Origin: CAZJHX01 sp964545715 | GTDB taxonomy: Bacteria; Myxococcota_A; UBA9042; GCA-2863065 | DNA: 64,000 nt | Direction of reading: 5' to 3' | Assembly: GCA_964545715.1 (NCBI GenBank) | Contig: CAZJHX010000036.1 | Location: forward strand, 7,416-71,415 | In this document: piece by piece, positions 42,861 to 51,965 of the stretch | Numbering within the stretch: position 1 is the first letter of the stretch | Layout of the letters: each line of letters opens with the position of its first letter | Notes under the pieces: model-generated | Database searches by the model: none | What the model saw: only the letters and a program-made list of their open reading frames with translations | What the model was told of the DNA's origin: nothing | Position numbers and translations under genes: made by a program

Positions 42861-43454
42861 TCAGGAAGGCGCCGCGATCGGCACGGGATGCCACTGTTCG
42901 CCGGTTTCGCAGCAGATGTGACGCATGGACACCCCGGTGGGCGCCACGTCCATGACCCCAAAGACGATCGGTAGCCGAAAGCGCCGCGGGCCGATGGAGC
43001 CCGGGTTGAAGATGGCGACGTCTCCATCGCGCCCGATCAGCGGCATATGCGAGTGCCCGCAGACCACGAGCGCGGCTCGCTCCTTAGCCGCCTCCCGCCG
43101 AACATCCGCCCGCAGCCGAGGCCCGCGCACCGCGATGTGGGTCAGCAGGATGCGCAGGCCGGCCCCTGACGCCGCCTGCAGGTTGAGCGTCACCGAGTCC
43201 GGCGGCCCCTCTCCGCGCCCGTCGATATTGCCGCGCACCGCGATGGTCGGGGCGATCTCCTCCAGCGCGTCCAGCACCGTCAGAGCGCCGATATCGCCGC
43301 CGTGCAGGATGTAGTCGGGCCCCTGCTCAGCCACCAGGCGCAGCGCGTCGCGATGCGGGTGGCTGTGTGTGTCCGAGACCACCACAAAGCGGAGGCCGTC
43401 GTCCGGCAGGCCGATGTCGCGCGTGATGCTCCGGTGCAGCATGTGTGAGAGCAT
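42861..43454 (-). CDS. YfcE/MJ0936-type metallophosphoesterase
   Basis: The 197-residue protein starts at ATG 43454 or, 12 bases later, ATG 43442. The catalytic metal motifs are all present: SDTH, GGDIG, RGNID, TH in LLTHIAVRG, and GHSHMP, followed by NPGSIGPRR. It is the length of the YfcE family of cytoplasmic phosphodiesterases, which bind two divalent ions. The substrate in vivo is unknown. Confidence 0.88.
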   Translation of the reverse strand: MLSHMLHRSITRDIGLPDDGLRFVVVSDTHSHPHRDALRLVAEQGPDYILHGGDIGALTVLDALEEIAPTIAVRGNIDGRGEGPPDSVTLNLQAASGAGLRILLTHIAVRGPRLRADVRREAAKERAALVVCGHSHMPLIGRDGDVAIFNPGSIGPRRFRLPIVFGVMDVAPTGVSMRHICCETGEQWHPVPIAAPS

Positions 43455-43502
43455 ACCCGCAGGTGCGCGGGAATGCCTGCACGGCGTGAGGAGACCTACG
43501 AG

Positions 43503-44399
43503 ATGAGACGACTGACACTGCGATTGCTGATGGCGATGACGGCCCTGGCGATGCTGCCACTGGCCGCGACGAGCTGCGAGGCTGAGGGCACGGCCGAGGA
43601 GCAGAAATCAACGGACGACACCGGCGGCGGGACGGCGACGTCGGATACCGGCGCGGACACGACCGACACAGGCGCGGATACGACGGATACCGGCGCGGCG
43701 ACGGATGACACCGGCGACGTAACCGGCGCGGAGACCGGCACCGACAGCGGGACTGATGAGACCGACACCGGGACGGATGAGACCGACACCGGGCCGGATG
43801 AGACCGACACGGGGCCGGATGAGACCGACACCGGGCCGGATGAGACCGACACCGGGACGGATGAGACCGACACCGCGACGGGCCTGAACTTCTACCAGAG
43901 CTGCGGGTACCCGGTGTGCGGTCCCGACGACAAGCCGCCCGAGGGCGTGGAGCCGTGCGCCGGCGAGGAGCTGGGCGACGCCTGTCAGGAAGAGGGCGAC
44001 ATGTGCGACGCCGGCTTCGGCTGTGGTGCGGTGCTCGTGTGCGCGCCGTCGGACCCGAAGCAGCTGCCGGGCGGGTGCCCCAAGTCGCTGGCCTCCGCCA
44101 AGCAGGACGTTCAGTACCTGGACGTGGGCGCCATGGAGACTCTGCTCAAGCAGCTTCAGGGCATGAAGCTGGCGACCTGGCGATATCGGGAGGGGAACCC
44201 GGCGCGGCGGCTGGGCTTCATCATCGACGACAACCCGGGCAGTCCGGCGGTCCTGCCACGTGGCGATCAGGTCGACGTCTACGCGTTTACGACGATGGCG
44301 GTGGCCGGCCTGAAGGTTCAGCAGCAGCAGATTCAGGCACTGCAGAAGCAGGTGCAGGCGCTGACAAACAAACTTGAGAAGAGCTGCGCCGCGCCCTGA
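43503..44399 (+). CDS. Lipoprotein with DETDTGP repeats and S74-chaperone-like end
   Basis: GTGAGGAGA stands about ten bases before ATG 43503. The 298-residue product has a lipoprotein signal (MLPLAATSC), a Thr/Asp-rich stretch with DTGADTTDTG and then six DETDTGx units. A Cys-rich part follows (CGYPVCGPDDK, CAGEELGDAC). The last 90 residues contain YLDVGAMETLLKQLQGMKL, then TWRYREGNPARRLGFIIDD and 'VDVYAFTTMAVAGLKVQQQQIQALQKQVQAL'. That is the layout of a Peptidase_S74 intramolecular chaperone end (Tyr-rich strand, 'GFI', 'Y...T..AV..L' and a coiled coil). I infer a similarity only; the S/K catalytic dyad is not obvious. The coiled coil suggests trimerisation. Confidence 0.6.
   Translation: MRRLTLRLLMAMTALAMLPLAATSCEAEGTAEEQKSTDDTGGGTATSDTGADTTDTGADTTDTGAATDDTGDVTGAETGTDSGTDETDTGTDETDTGPDETDTGPDETDTGPDETDTGTDETDTATGLNFYQSCGYPVCGPDDKPPEGVEPCAGEELGDACQEEGDMCDAGFGCGAVLVCAPSDPKQLPGGCPKSLASAKQDVQYLDVGAMETLLKQLQGMKLATWRYREGNPARRLGFIIDDNPGSPAVLPRGDQVDVYAFTTMAVAGLKVQQQQIQALQKQVQALTNKLEKSCAAP
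43755..43880 (+). repeat. Six 21-bp tandem repeats in a coding region
   Basis: Six copies of GATGAGACCGACACCGGGCC plus one base lie end to end with only single-base differences. They encode DETDTGP/T-type heptads in the 43503 lipoprotein. The regular unit would allow length change by slippage in frame. Confidence 0.9.
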
Positions 44400-44406
44400 G
44401 GCCGGG

Positions 44407-45843
44407 TTACAAGGCCAGGCGATTGCGGCCGTCGCGCTTGGCCTCCAGCAGCCGGCTGGAGACGCGCTCGATCAGGCTCTCCAGGTCCAGGTCCGCGTCG
44501 GACCGCTCGGCCGCGCCGATGCTCACCGTGATGGTGACCGGCTCGCCGGTCGTCGCCCTGAACAGGGTCGCTGCGACGGCCGTGCGCAGGCGCTCCAGCA
44601 CCTTGGCGGACTGCTGCAGTGTGGTGCGGTACATCACGACGCAGATCTCCTCGCCGCCGTAGCGTGCGACCCAATCGCTGGATCGCAGCGACTGCCGCAC
44701 GCGGTTGGAGACCTCGGTCAGGACGTGGTCGCCGGTGGGCCAGCCGTACTTCTTGTTCACCTCGCCGAAGAAGTCCAGATCGAGCAGCGCGATCGTGAGT
44801 GGGTGCCCCTCTTCGATCGCGGTGGCAAACTCGAACGGCAGGCGGCGATCGAAGTAGCGGCGGCTGAACAGGCCGGTGAGGCCGTCCATGTCGGCTTGGG
44901 TCTTCAGCTCCTGGAAGAGCCGGCGCCCTCGGCGGGTGATGACCTCGGCCACGCTCTCGGCGATGACGCGCGTGCGGTTTTCAAAGCTCTCCAGCGCCAC
45001 GTCGATGTTGTCGCCGATAGCTGCGCGCTCCATGTCGGCGTAGTGCACCACCTGGTCGCGCCCGCGCGCCTTGGCCGCGTAGAGCGCCTCGTCAGCCTGC
45101 GCGAAAAGCGCCACAGGCGCGTTGGGATCGGTGACGGTGCCCGTGCCGATGCTGACCGTGATCCCGATCTCGCCGAAGCGCTCACCGCGCACCACCTTGA
45201 GCAGGTTGGCCGCCAGCTCTTTTGAGTCGGCAGGTCCGCATTGGGTCAGGACCGCGATCTCCTCGCCCCCGATGCGGGCGCAGATCGCCTCCTCCGGGCT
45301 GTTGGCTCGGATGCGCCGGCTCAGCTCGGTCAGGACGCGGTCGCCCTCGTCGTGGCCGTGCGTGTCATTGATCATCTTGAACCAGTCGACGTCCAGGAGC
45401 AGAAGCGAGACGGGGTGTCCCTCTGCGCTGTCGGCCACCGCGCGCTTCAGCTCAGCCACAAGCACCTTGCGCGTCGAGAGCCCGGTCAGGTCGTCGGTCG
45501 CGGCCCGATGCCGGCGCGCCAGCTGGCGTACGCGGTGCAGCACCAGCGGTGTCGGCGCGCCGATCAGGCAGACGTCGTCGCCCTCGGGCAGGTGGGCCAG
45601 GACCTCTTCGGCCTCCTCCGGGACGCAGCAGACCACGATGGGGGCGCCCAGGGTCGCGCCGGCGTTCAGCAGCGCAGCCACCGTCTCGAAGCAGCGCGAG
45701 TCCAGTACGATCACGTCCGCGTCGGCGCCGGTCAGGTTGCGCGGGCCCACCAGGCGGACGGACAGATCGTGCCCGCTTGCCGTGACGATTGGGACCGCCG
45801 CTTTGGCGGGAGCGCACCAGACCACTGAGATCGGAGCCGTCAT
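44407..45843 (-). CDS. Tandem GGDEF-domain protein (likely diguanylate cyclase)
   Basis: ATG 45843 is used (478 residues). Residues about 1-115 look like a receiver-type alpha/beta fold without the usual phospho-acceptor Asp cluster. The first GGDEF domain, about residues 120-275, has the signature RIGGEEIAVL. The second, about residues 310-478, has RYGGEEICVV. GGEE(I/V) is compatible with cyclase activity. The second domain also has RSSD five residues before the motif, the inhibitory I-site for c-di-GMP. The first lacks it. The protein has no membrane helix, so it is cytoplasmic. It lies alone on the minus strand between two unrelated genes. Confidence 0.85.
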   Translation of the reverse strand: MTAPISVVWCAPAKAAVPIVTASGHDLSVRLVGPRNLTGADADVIVLDSRCFETVAALLNAGATLGAPIVVCCVPEEAEEVLAHLPEGDDVCLIGAPTPLVLHRVRQLARRHRAATDDLTGLSTRKVLVAELKRAVADSAEGHPVSLLLLDVDWFKMINDTHGHDEGDRVLTELSRRIRANSPEEAICARIGGEEIAVLTQCGPADSKELAANLLKVVRGERFGEIGITVSIGTGTVTDPNAPVALFAQADEALYAAKARGRDQVVHYADMERAAIGDNIDVALESFENRTRVIAESVAEVITRRGRRLFQELKTQADMDGLTGLFSRRYFDRRLPFEFATAIEEGHPLTIALLDLDFFGEVNKKYGWPTGDHVLTEVSNRVRQSLRSSDWVARYGGEEICVVMYRTTLQQSAKVLERLRTAVAATLFRATTGEPVTITVSIGAAERSDADLDLESLIERVSSRLLEAKRDGRNRLAL

Positions 45844-45889
45844 GCCGGGGAGTCTAAAGGTCGATCTGCGGGGGCACAATGCGCCCCGG

Positions 45890-46714
45890 CTACTCAGCCG
45901 CTGTCACCTTGGGGCTGAGGCGCACGTGCACCTCCTCGTGGTGACCGGCGCGCAGTGTCACGATGCGGCGGACGGGGACGAAGCCCGGTGCGTCGACGAC
46001 GACGTGCACGCGCTTCACCGGGCCGTGCATCTTGAACGACGCCACCTCGGCGCTCTCGAACAGCCGTCCTCCCGCCTGCACGCTGGACGGCGCGCCGGTC
46101 AGCACCATGACCGAGGCGTCTCGGAAGCCGGGTGAGAACAAGAATCGTCGTGGTCCGTCGGCGGCCAGCTCAAATGCATAGCTTTTGGAGAAGCACGCCT
46201 CGTCCTCGTGATACGCGACCACCACATAGTGACCGGGGGGCCGCCGCAGTGCGCCGGTTTGCCCCGACGGAAAGCTCTTGCCCTCAAAGCGCAGGCCGCC
46301 GCCGTACCGCGCGTCGATGTAGAACTCGATCGTCCCCGCAGACCGGGTCGGTGGGGGCCGCGCCCGCCGTAAGCGCTCAAACGCCTGGCTCACGCCCACG
46401 ATGGCCGCCGTGCGCGTCAGTGCGTAGTCGGGCAGCGCCGCCAGCAGGTTGCGCCACTCGCGCTCCGCCGCGTCGGGCGCTGACATTCGATGGTAGGAGG
46501 CCGCCAGAATCTCGCGAGCCAGCGGCCGATGGTCCCGTGCGATCCTCGGCTCGGGGTAGAGCAGATCATGCGTCAGGTGCAGCGATCGGCCGTAGTCACC
46601 GCGGTCCAGCGCCTGCCCGGCTGATCGCAGCTGTTTGCGAGCCGGTGGACGCGCGTCGAGGACGGCTGGGAACGTCAGGATGACCGCCGCCACCACCGGA
46701 ATCCATGCGTTCAC
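45890..46714 (-). CDS. Exported protein with PEGA-like C-terminal domain
   Basis: GTG 46714 begins a signal peptide (NAWIPVVAAVILTFPAVLDA), giving 274 residues. The region about 25-115 is helical with TPR-like spacing (GQALDRGDYGRSLHLTHDLL). The C-terminal half has small strands of the PEGA type, for instance APPSSVQAGG / VKRVHVVVDAPGFVPVRRIVTLRAGH. A surface or cell-wall associated role is plausible; function unknown. The start lacks a good ribosome binding site. Confidence 0.55.
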   Translation of the reverse strand: MNAWIPVVAAVILTFPAVLDARPPARKQLRSAGQALDRGDYGRSLHLTHDLLYPEPRIARDHRPLAREILAASYHRMSAPDAAEREWRNLLAALPDYALTRTAAIVGVSQAFERLRRARPPPTRSAGTIEFYIDARYGGGLRFEGKSFPSGQTGALRRPPGHYVVVAYHEDEACFSKSYAFELAADGPRRFLFSPGFRDASVMVLTGAPSSVQAGGRLFESAEVASFKMHGPVKRVHVVVDAPGFVPVRRIVTLRAGHHEEVHVRLSPKVTAAE

Positions 46715-46785
46715 GTGAGGTCATGGTTCGGATCGGGCCGCCGGCTTTCAAGCGTTGAGGCGCCGGCGCTGCCTGTGGGGGCGGC

Positions 46786-47619
46786 TCAGCCGCGCGATCC
46801 CGCTCCGGACGCGCGCTTTTTCGTGCGCAGAAAGCGCCCGATGCCACGCGGCTTTCTGCGGCTGCGGGCCTCCTCGTTTCGCGCTCGCAGCTCGCTCAGC
46901 TCAGCGCGCGCCAGCTCATGGTCGGCGTCGCACCGCAGCACAGCCTCCAGCTCGCGCACGTACCCCTCGTTGTGCCCGGCCTCGGCCCAGTATTTGGCCA
47001 TGCAGTAGCGCACATTGGGGTTGTACGGATCGGCCGCCGCCGCGTGCTCCAGCGGGGCGCGCGCGGCAGCAAGTCGCTGCTCGTGCGTGCGGAACGGGTT
47101 CTTGAAAATCGTCCATCCCAGCCGCAGCGCGTGGATCGCTGAGTCCGGGTCCAGGTTACGCGCACGCTCGAAGTGTTTCTCAGCGCGATCCAGTTGGTGC
47201 TTGGCCACGAACTCCACCCCACGAATATGGACGAGCTCGGCCGCCTCAATGCGCTTGTCGCCCAGCGACGCCGGGTCAGCGTGATACAGCTGCTCTTCGG
47301 TCAGCTCGCGCCGGCGATGCTGGGCCCACGGCGCTTTCATGCCGCCGTGCTCAGCGTACTCCTTGCGCGCCTCCTTCGTAGCCAGCGCCTCATAGGCCCG
47401 TGGGAGCGACTCGTAAACGCGCTCAGCCGCGCGCCTCAGGTTACCCAGATCGCGTCGTCGCAGCCGGGTGGGCTGCAGCAGCTGTTGCAGCTCGTTGTAA
47501 GCGCGTCGAATCTCAACATCATCAGCGGGCGCGTGCACGCCCAAAAGCAAGTAGGCATCACCTGCTGCAAGGGCCATATCCTTGACCGCAACAAGCTGGC
47601 GCAGATCTCCGTCTGTCAT
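46786..47619 (-). CDS. J-domain-like/TPR protein without HPD
   Basis: AGGGGGAGAAG precedes ATG 47619. The 277-residue protein begins with a J-like segment: AYLLLGVHAPADDVEIRRAY, then LGNLRRAAERVYESLPRAYEAL and KEARKEY. Real DnaJ domains have HPD between the second and third helices; here it is LQPTRLRRR, so DnaK stimulation is unlikely. Residues about 125-245 are TPR-like helical pairs (FVAKHQLDRAEKHFERARNLDPDSA and 'HAAAADPYNPNVRYCMAKYWAEAG'). It is probably a cytoplasmic scaffold protein; myxobacteria have many such J-TPR proteins. The C-terminus is Arg/Lys rich. Confidence 0.7.
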   Translation of the reverse strand: MTDGDLRQLVAVKDMALAAGDAYLLLGVHAPADDVEIRRAYNELQQLLQPTRLRRRDLGNLRRAAERVYESLPRAYEALATKEARKEYAEHGGMKAPWAQHRRRELTEEQLYHADPASLGDKRIEAAELVHIRGVEFVAKHQLDRAEKHFERARNLDPDSAIHALRLGWTIFKNPFRTHEQRLAAARAPLEHAAAADPYNPNVRYCMAKYWAEAGHNEGYVRELEAVLRCDADHELARAELSELRARNEEARSRRKPRGIGRFLRTKKRASGAGSRG

Positions 47620-47739
47620 CTTCTCCCCCTACACACCCATTCAGGGTATAGGTCGGTTCGCGCCACGCCAAACAGCGTAAGCTATAAAACCCCCGGACGG
47701 CCCTTGTCTTGGAGGCGCGTCTCGGCCACGCTACCCGCC

Positions 47740-49233
47740 ATGTACAGACACGTCGCTTCTATTGGGCTGATCGCTGCACTGCTGGCGATTGGTGGGTGCA
47801 AGAAGGACAACGAGAGCGCCGCCGAGCCCGGCGAGCAAGCGACCGCAGCAGGGGTTGTCGCCGCCGTCTCAGGACGGACCGCCGCCGAGCTGCTCAAGGG
47901 CGCCGCGGACGTGATCCCGGCGACTGCCGGTGCGGTGTTCGTGTCGGACACACGGTCCATCGTGCTGACGGCGCTGACGCAGGGCGCGGCCGGTCTCCTT
48001 CCGCCACTGGAGGACCCCGAGGCGTTCATGAAAGACCTGGGGGGCGTCTCCAAGCGCTTCATTGGTCTGGACCTGACCAAGATCGACCACGCTGTCGCCT
48101 ACGTGTCCGTGCTCGAAAAGAGCGCTGCGGTAGTCATCGTCGGTGACTGGTCCGACAGCACACTGAAGGGCAAGCCGGTGGAGGTCGAGGGCGTCGAGAA
48201 GGCGGTCGTAATCAATGGCGAGGTCGTGCTGGCGCTGGTTGGCAAGCACCTCGTCATCGGTAACCCCGACGGCGTGGCGCTGGTGGCCGGAGACGGCAAG
48301 AAGCTCGCCGGCTCCGATCAGATCAAGCCGCTGCTGGCAGGGCTGGCCCGCGTCGCTGACGGCCCGATCGCGGTCGCGCTGGCCGCAAACCTCGAGAAGC
48401 TGGCGCCGTTGATGAAAGGCAAGATGCCCGTCGAGGGTATCGGCGAGGTGCAGGCCGTTTCGATGGGCTCCACCCTGGCCGGCGTGATCGCCGCTTCCGT
48501 GACGGCTGACGAAGGCACTCGCAAGACGATCCGCGGCCACGCGGACAAGGCGCTGGACATGGCGCGCGGGTACTTTGAGATGGCCGCCTCCAAAATCGAG
48601 ACGACCAAGCGACCGGAAGAGGCCATGTTGGGCGTTATCGCCAAGCACATGGGCCCCGCCGCGCTCAGCATGCTGTCCATCGACGACGACGGCGAGTCCC
48701 TGACGTTCAAGCTGAAGGGCGTCGGGCAGTCGGCCGCCGTCATCGGGGTCTTGTCAGCCGTCGCGGTGCCGGCCTTCCTCAAGTACATGAAGCGGGCCAA
48801 GACCAGCGAGGCGATCGACAGCCTGGACCGGCTATACAAGGGCGCGTCGGTCTTCTACTCGTCGCCGCGGGTGGATCCGGCCACCGGGTCCAAGCTGCCA
48901 TGCGCCTTCCCGCCGACTGCTGAGTCGACGCCGAAGGGCAGCCCGTGCGGCAACCCGGACGAGAAGTTCACGCCCAGCGCCAGAGACTGGGAGGCCCAGA
49001 CCTGGCAGGCGCTGAACTTCGAGATGCGCGATCCCCACTACTTCAAGTACTCGTTCAAGAGCTCCGGGACAGGGGCCGCTGCCAAGTTTACGGTCGCGGC
49101 GCACGCCGATCTCGACTGCGACGGCACGTGGTCTACGTTTGAGCGCTACGGCCACGGTGACCCCGACGCGGGGGCGGGAGAGTGCACCATGAAGAGCTCG
49201 CCGGCGTTCTACAAAGACAACGAGCTGGAGTGA
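47740..49233 (+). CDS. Lipoprotein with internal type IV pilin-like segment
   Basis: ATG 47740 starts a 497-residue protein with a lipoprotein signal (IGLIAALLAIGGCKKD). Residues about 25-325 resemble the DUF3352-like lipoprotein at 28392. Residues about 330-352 are VIGVLSAVAVPAFLKYMKRA followed by KTSEAIDSLDRLYKGASVFY. This closely follows the N-terminal helix of type IV pilins (GILAAIAIPNFxxYQxRAKxSEA), but it lacks the prepilin site and the Glu5. The end (CAFPPTAESTPKGSPCG ... WQALNFEMRDPHYFKYSF ... AHADLDCDGTWSTFERYG) is the pilin-type globular head seen in myxobacterial pilin-like proteins. The layout is a fusion of a lipoprotein and a pilin body. Confidence 0.75.
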   Translation: MYRHVASIGLIAALLAIGGCKKDNESAAEPGEQATAAGVVAAVSGRTAAELLKGAADVIPATAGAVFVSDTRSIVLTALTQGAAGLLPPLEDPEAFMKDLGGVSKRFIGLDLTKIDHAVAYVSVLEKSAAVVIVGDWSDSTLKGKPVEVEGVEKAVVINGEVVLALVGKHLVIGNPDGVALVAGDGKKLAGSDQIKPLLAGLARVADGPIAVALAANLEKLAPLMKGKMPVEGIGEVQAVSMGSTLAGVIAASVTADEGTRKTIRGHADKALDMARGYFEMAASKIETTKRPEEAMLGVIAKHMGPAALSMLSIDDDGESLTFKLKGVGQSAAVIGVLSAVAVPAFLKYMKRAKTSEAIDSLDRLYKGASVFYSSPRVDPATGSKLPCAFPPTAESTPKGSPCGNPDEKFTPSARDWEAQTWQALNFEMRDPHYFKYSFKSSGTGAAAKFTVAAHADLDCDGTWSTFERYGHGDPDAGAGECTMKSSPAFYKDNELE

Positions 49234-49249
49234 GTCGGATAGCGCGCTG

Positions 49250-50380
49250 ATGGACTTCGAAGAATTCGACGAACGGCTCTTCTCGCCTGACCAGACGTCC
49301 TTGAACCGCTTTCTGCGGATCGCCGGGGTCCTGCTGCTGGCGACCGCGGTGCTGCCGATCGACCGGACCGCGGCCGGCCCGGTCAACATCTGGGATCGGT
49401 TCGGCGTCATCTCAGTGCTGGAGACCATCCGGCTGGTGCTGCCGGCGGTCGTGGGCCTGGTGTTTGTGTATCTGGGCTGGTTCGCGCGTCTGGAGGTCAA
49501 GCTGAAGGCCGCGGGCGGCGCGGGGGCGTTGGCGGTCATGCTGCTCTTTGGCGTCAACCCTTTCGAGGTGTTGCGCATCGTCCTGCCGCCGATCTCGGCC
49601 GATCCCTACACACTGGACTCCCTGGCCTACACGACGGGCGTACGGCTGCGGCTCGTCAACGGCGAGTATTTTCCTCGTGAGGACACGCTGCACCTGGTGC
49701 TGCTGGGCTTTGGCCTGGCCGCCATGGGGGTGGGTGGACGCTATCGGGCGACGCTGCAGAGCTCGCGAATCGGCGCCTACATCATGATGGGCGCGACGGT
49801 GCTCATCGCGGCCTACTACGTGTGGCCCTACGGCGGCAAGATGGCCGCGCAGCAGAACGTGGAGCTGTATCGCGGCTTCCATCAGGTGGCGACCAAGATG
49901 GTGGAAGAGGGCGAGGAGATGGAGGACGCTCTGGAAGAGGTCGGCGTCGTCTCACACAGCGAGTCCGCGCAGCTGCACAAGGCGGAGTTCAAGGAGATGA
50001 TCCGCCAAAAGAAGATGGCCGGGCAGCTGAAGCTCAGCTCGGTGTACTTCATGGGCATCTACTTTCTACCGGCGCTGATCGTGCTCTTTGGCGCCTTTGG
50101 CTGGGGGCGCTCGCGCTACAAAGGCCATCGCGCCGTCTTCGGACGGCTGGGCGGCTGGGGCGCGTCGGTGTACCTGCTGGCCTTCCTGCTGCCGCTGCTG
50201 TTCAAAGAGGGCATGCGCAAGGCCGGTCCGGGCTTTCTGCCCAACCTGCGCAGCTACATCATCCTGGCCGCGGTGTTCGTCGGCGTGACACTGACGGTCT
50301 CGATGCTGCTGCAAAAGGTGCTGGAGCCGGACGCCAACGACGACGCCCTCCACGAAGACCCGCTGGCCTGGCAGGGATAG
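49250..50380 (+). CDS. Polytopic membrane protein of unknown function
   Basis: The gene starts at ATG 49250, sixteen bases after the previous stop. The 376-residue product has about seven or eight hydrophobic segments, for example IAGVLLLATAVLPI, LVLPAVVGLVFVYLGWF and 'SVYFMGIYFLPALIVLFGAFGWG'. A charged loop lies around residues 200-265. The charged 'MVEEGEEMEDALEEVG' segment is likely a cytoplasmic loop. No family recognised. The gene is part of the operon with the UshA-like protein downstream. Confidence 0.65.
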   Translation: MDFEEFDERLFSPDQTSLNRFLRIAGVLLLATAVLPIDRTAAGPVNIWDRFGVISVLETIRLVLPAVVGLVFVYLGWFARLEVKLKAAGGAGALAVMLLFGVNPFEVLRIVLPPISADPYTLDSLAYTTGVRLRLVNGEYFPREDTLHLVLLGFGLAAMGVGGRYRATLQSSRIGAYIMMGATVLIAAYYVWPYGGKMAAQQNVELYRGFHQVATKMVEEGEEMEDALEEVGVVSHSESAQLHKAEFKEMIRQKKMAGQLKLSSVYFMGIYFLPALIVLFGAFGWGRSRYKGHRAVFGRLGGWGASVYLLAFLLPLLFKEGMRKAGPGFLPNLRSYIILAAVFVGVTLTVSMLLQKVLEPDANDDALHEDPLAWQG

Positions 50381-50387
50381 TAACGGT

Positions 50388-51965
50388 ATGCTCCCGCGCA
50401 TGTTGGACGTGACCAGAGCAGTATTGGTGGTCAGTGTGGCGGTTTTGGCGCTCTCCTGCGCCCAGGACGAGCCCCAGAAGACGGCCCCCGAGCCGGCCAG
50501 GGCGAGTGCACCGGAACCCGCAGCGCAGCCCGCCGAGCCGGTTGCCGAGCCCGCCACGCCGGCTGCGCAGCCTCCCGCTGTTGTGGAGACGCCGGTCGCG
50601 GAGAAAGCGGCCGAGGAGAAGGCGGCCGAGGCCAAGCCCAAGGCTGAAGCCGAGCCCACGCCCAGCCCAGCAAGGCCCGCACCTGTGGTCGCCAAAGCGC
50701 CTGTTCCCGCGCCCGAGCCTGCTCCCATGGCCGTGAAAGCGCCCTTGCCGCAGCCTGCCGCCGCGATCGCGACTGCGGCCGTCCAGCGCCCAGCCCGCGC
50801 CGGCGCTGCGACACCGACGTTTCGCATCGTGCACTCCTGCAACCTGCAAGGAGAAGTCGAACCCTGTGGGTGAGTGAAAGCACGGCTTGGCGGTCTTGCC
50901 AGGCGAGCGACGTACCTCGAAGAGCTGAAAAACGACAAGGTCCCCACGCTGCACCTGGATGCGGGCGACGCCTTCCAGAGCAAGTACACCGTGACCGACT
51001 CGGACCGCGCCCAGGTGTCGGCCGCGGCCGAGGTCTACCTCAAGACGTTTGCCATGATGGGGCTGCAGGCCTACACCATCGGCGACCGCGACCTCGCGCT
51101 GGGCCTTGTGGCGCTGCGCAAGCTGGCCAGGAAGGCCAAGTTCCCGTTCCTGTCGGCCAACCTGGTCACGCCGGACCAGAAGCCCATCTTTCGGCCGAGC
51201 GTGGTGCTCACGGTCGCGGGCAAAAAGGTCGCGGTGATCGGCGCCACGACGACGCTCTTCGTCAACAAGGCCACGCTGACCAAGATCCAGGGCTTTGAGA
51301 TCACCGACCCCAGCAAAGCGGTCGCGGCCGAGGTCGCCAAGCACGCGGCGGCGGGTGTGAAGCTGTTCGTGGTGCTCGGGCACCTGAATGACTCCGAGAT
51401 CGAGGAGGTCGCCAAGGCCAACCCCCAGGTCCAATTTGTGCTGGGCGGCCAGGGCACCCGGATGCAGCGCGTGCTGTCCAAGACCGGCTCGGCCTGGCAC
51501 GCGGGCGCCTACTTCCGCGGCAAGAACATCAGCGTCCTGGACGCGTACGTCCTCAAGGACTCGCTCACCTTTGTAGACCGTGACGCTCGCAAGGGTCTGA
51601 CACAGCGCAAGGCTCAGCTGGAGCGCCAAATCCAGTCACGAGAGACCAGCATCACGTCGGCCAAGGCGGATCCCAAGCGGGCCAGCACGGTGAGCTACCT
51701 GGAGCGCAACCTGGTGCAGCTCAAGACCGAGCTGCAGGAGGTGACGCTGGACCTGGAGGACCTGCAGGAGGCCGATCCCAACGCGTCCTACGTCAAGTGG
51801 GAGCTGAAGGGCATGACGACGGCGTACTCGGACCACGTCCAGGTGGCGAAGGTCGTGGCGGCCTACCGGAAGGTGCACCCGGACCCGACCAAAAAGCCCA
51901 AGCCGCCGCGGACCCCGCCGGCCGCGCCCACGCAAAGCCGTCGCGCGGCAGGACCACGCCGGTAA
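50388..51965 (+). CDS. UshA-like selenoprotein (in-frame TGA at 50871-50873 read as selenocysteine)
   Basis: ATG 50388 or ATG 50400 starts a lipoprotein signal (VSVAVLALSC). A Pro/Ala/Glu-rich linker follows up to about residue 145. The UshA-like metallophosphatase fold begins with FRIVHSCNLQGEVEPCG, then TGA at residue 162, then VKARLGGLARRATYL. The same frame continues to 51965, 525 residues in all. After the stop the sequence is a normal continuation (GGLARRA; HLDAGDAF; YTIGDRDLALG; VLGHLND). Cys homologues of this family have Cys at this point (EPCGC). The usual metal ligands D-x-H and GNH are changed to N-x-Q and GDR. A CGU redox pair (Cys160, Sec162) results. The C-terminus has a coiled coil of about 60 residues. 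A SECIS-like hairpin follows the TGA. Confidence 0.85.
50885..50904 (+). promoter_or_regulatory. Bacterial SECIS-like hairpin after TGA
   Basis: GCTTGGC (50885-50891) pairs with GCCAGGC (50898-50904), one G-U pair, around the loop GGTCTT. The loop begins 18 bases after the TGA (50871-50873), within the 16-37 window for bacterial SECIS elements. It has the GG at its start and the GGUCU sequence that SelB recognises in the E. coli fdhF element. A SelB homologue and tRNA-Sec must exist elsewhere in the genome. Confidence 0.8.

Noticed and set aside
50874..51965. Separate gene starting at GTG right after TGA 50873
   Set aside because: It would lack the signal and the first strand of the UshA-like fold. 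The frame, the similarity and the hairpin favour one selenoprotein.
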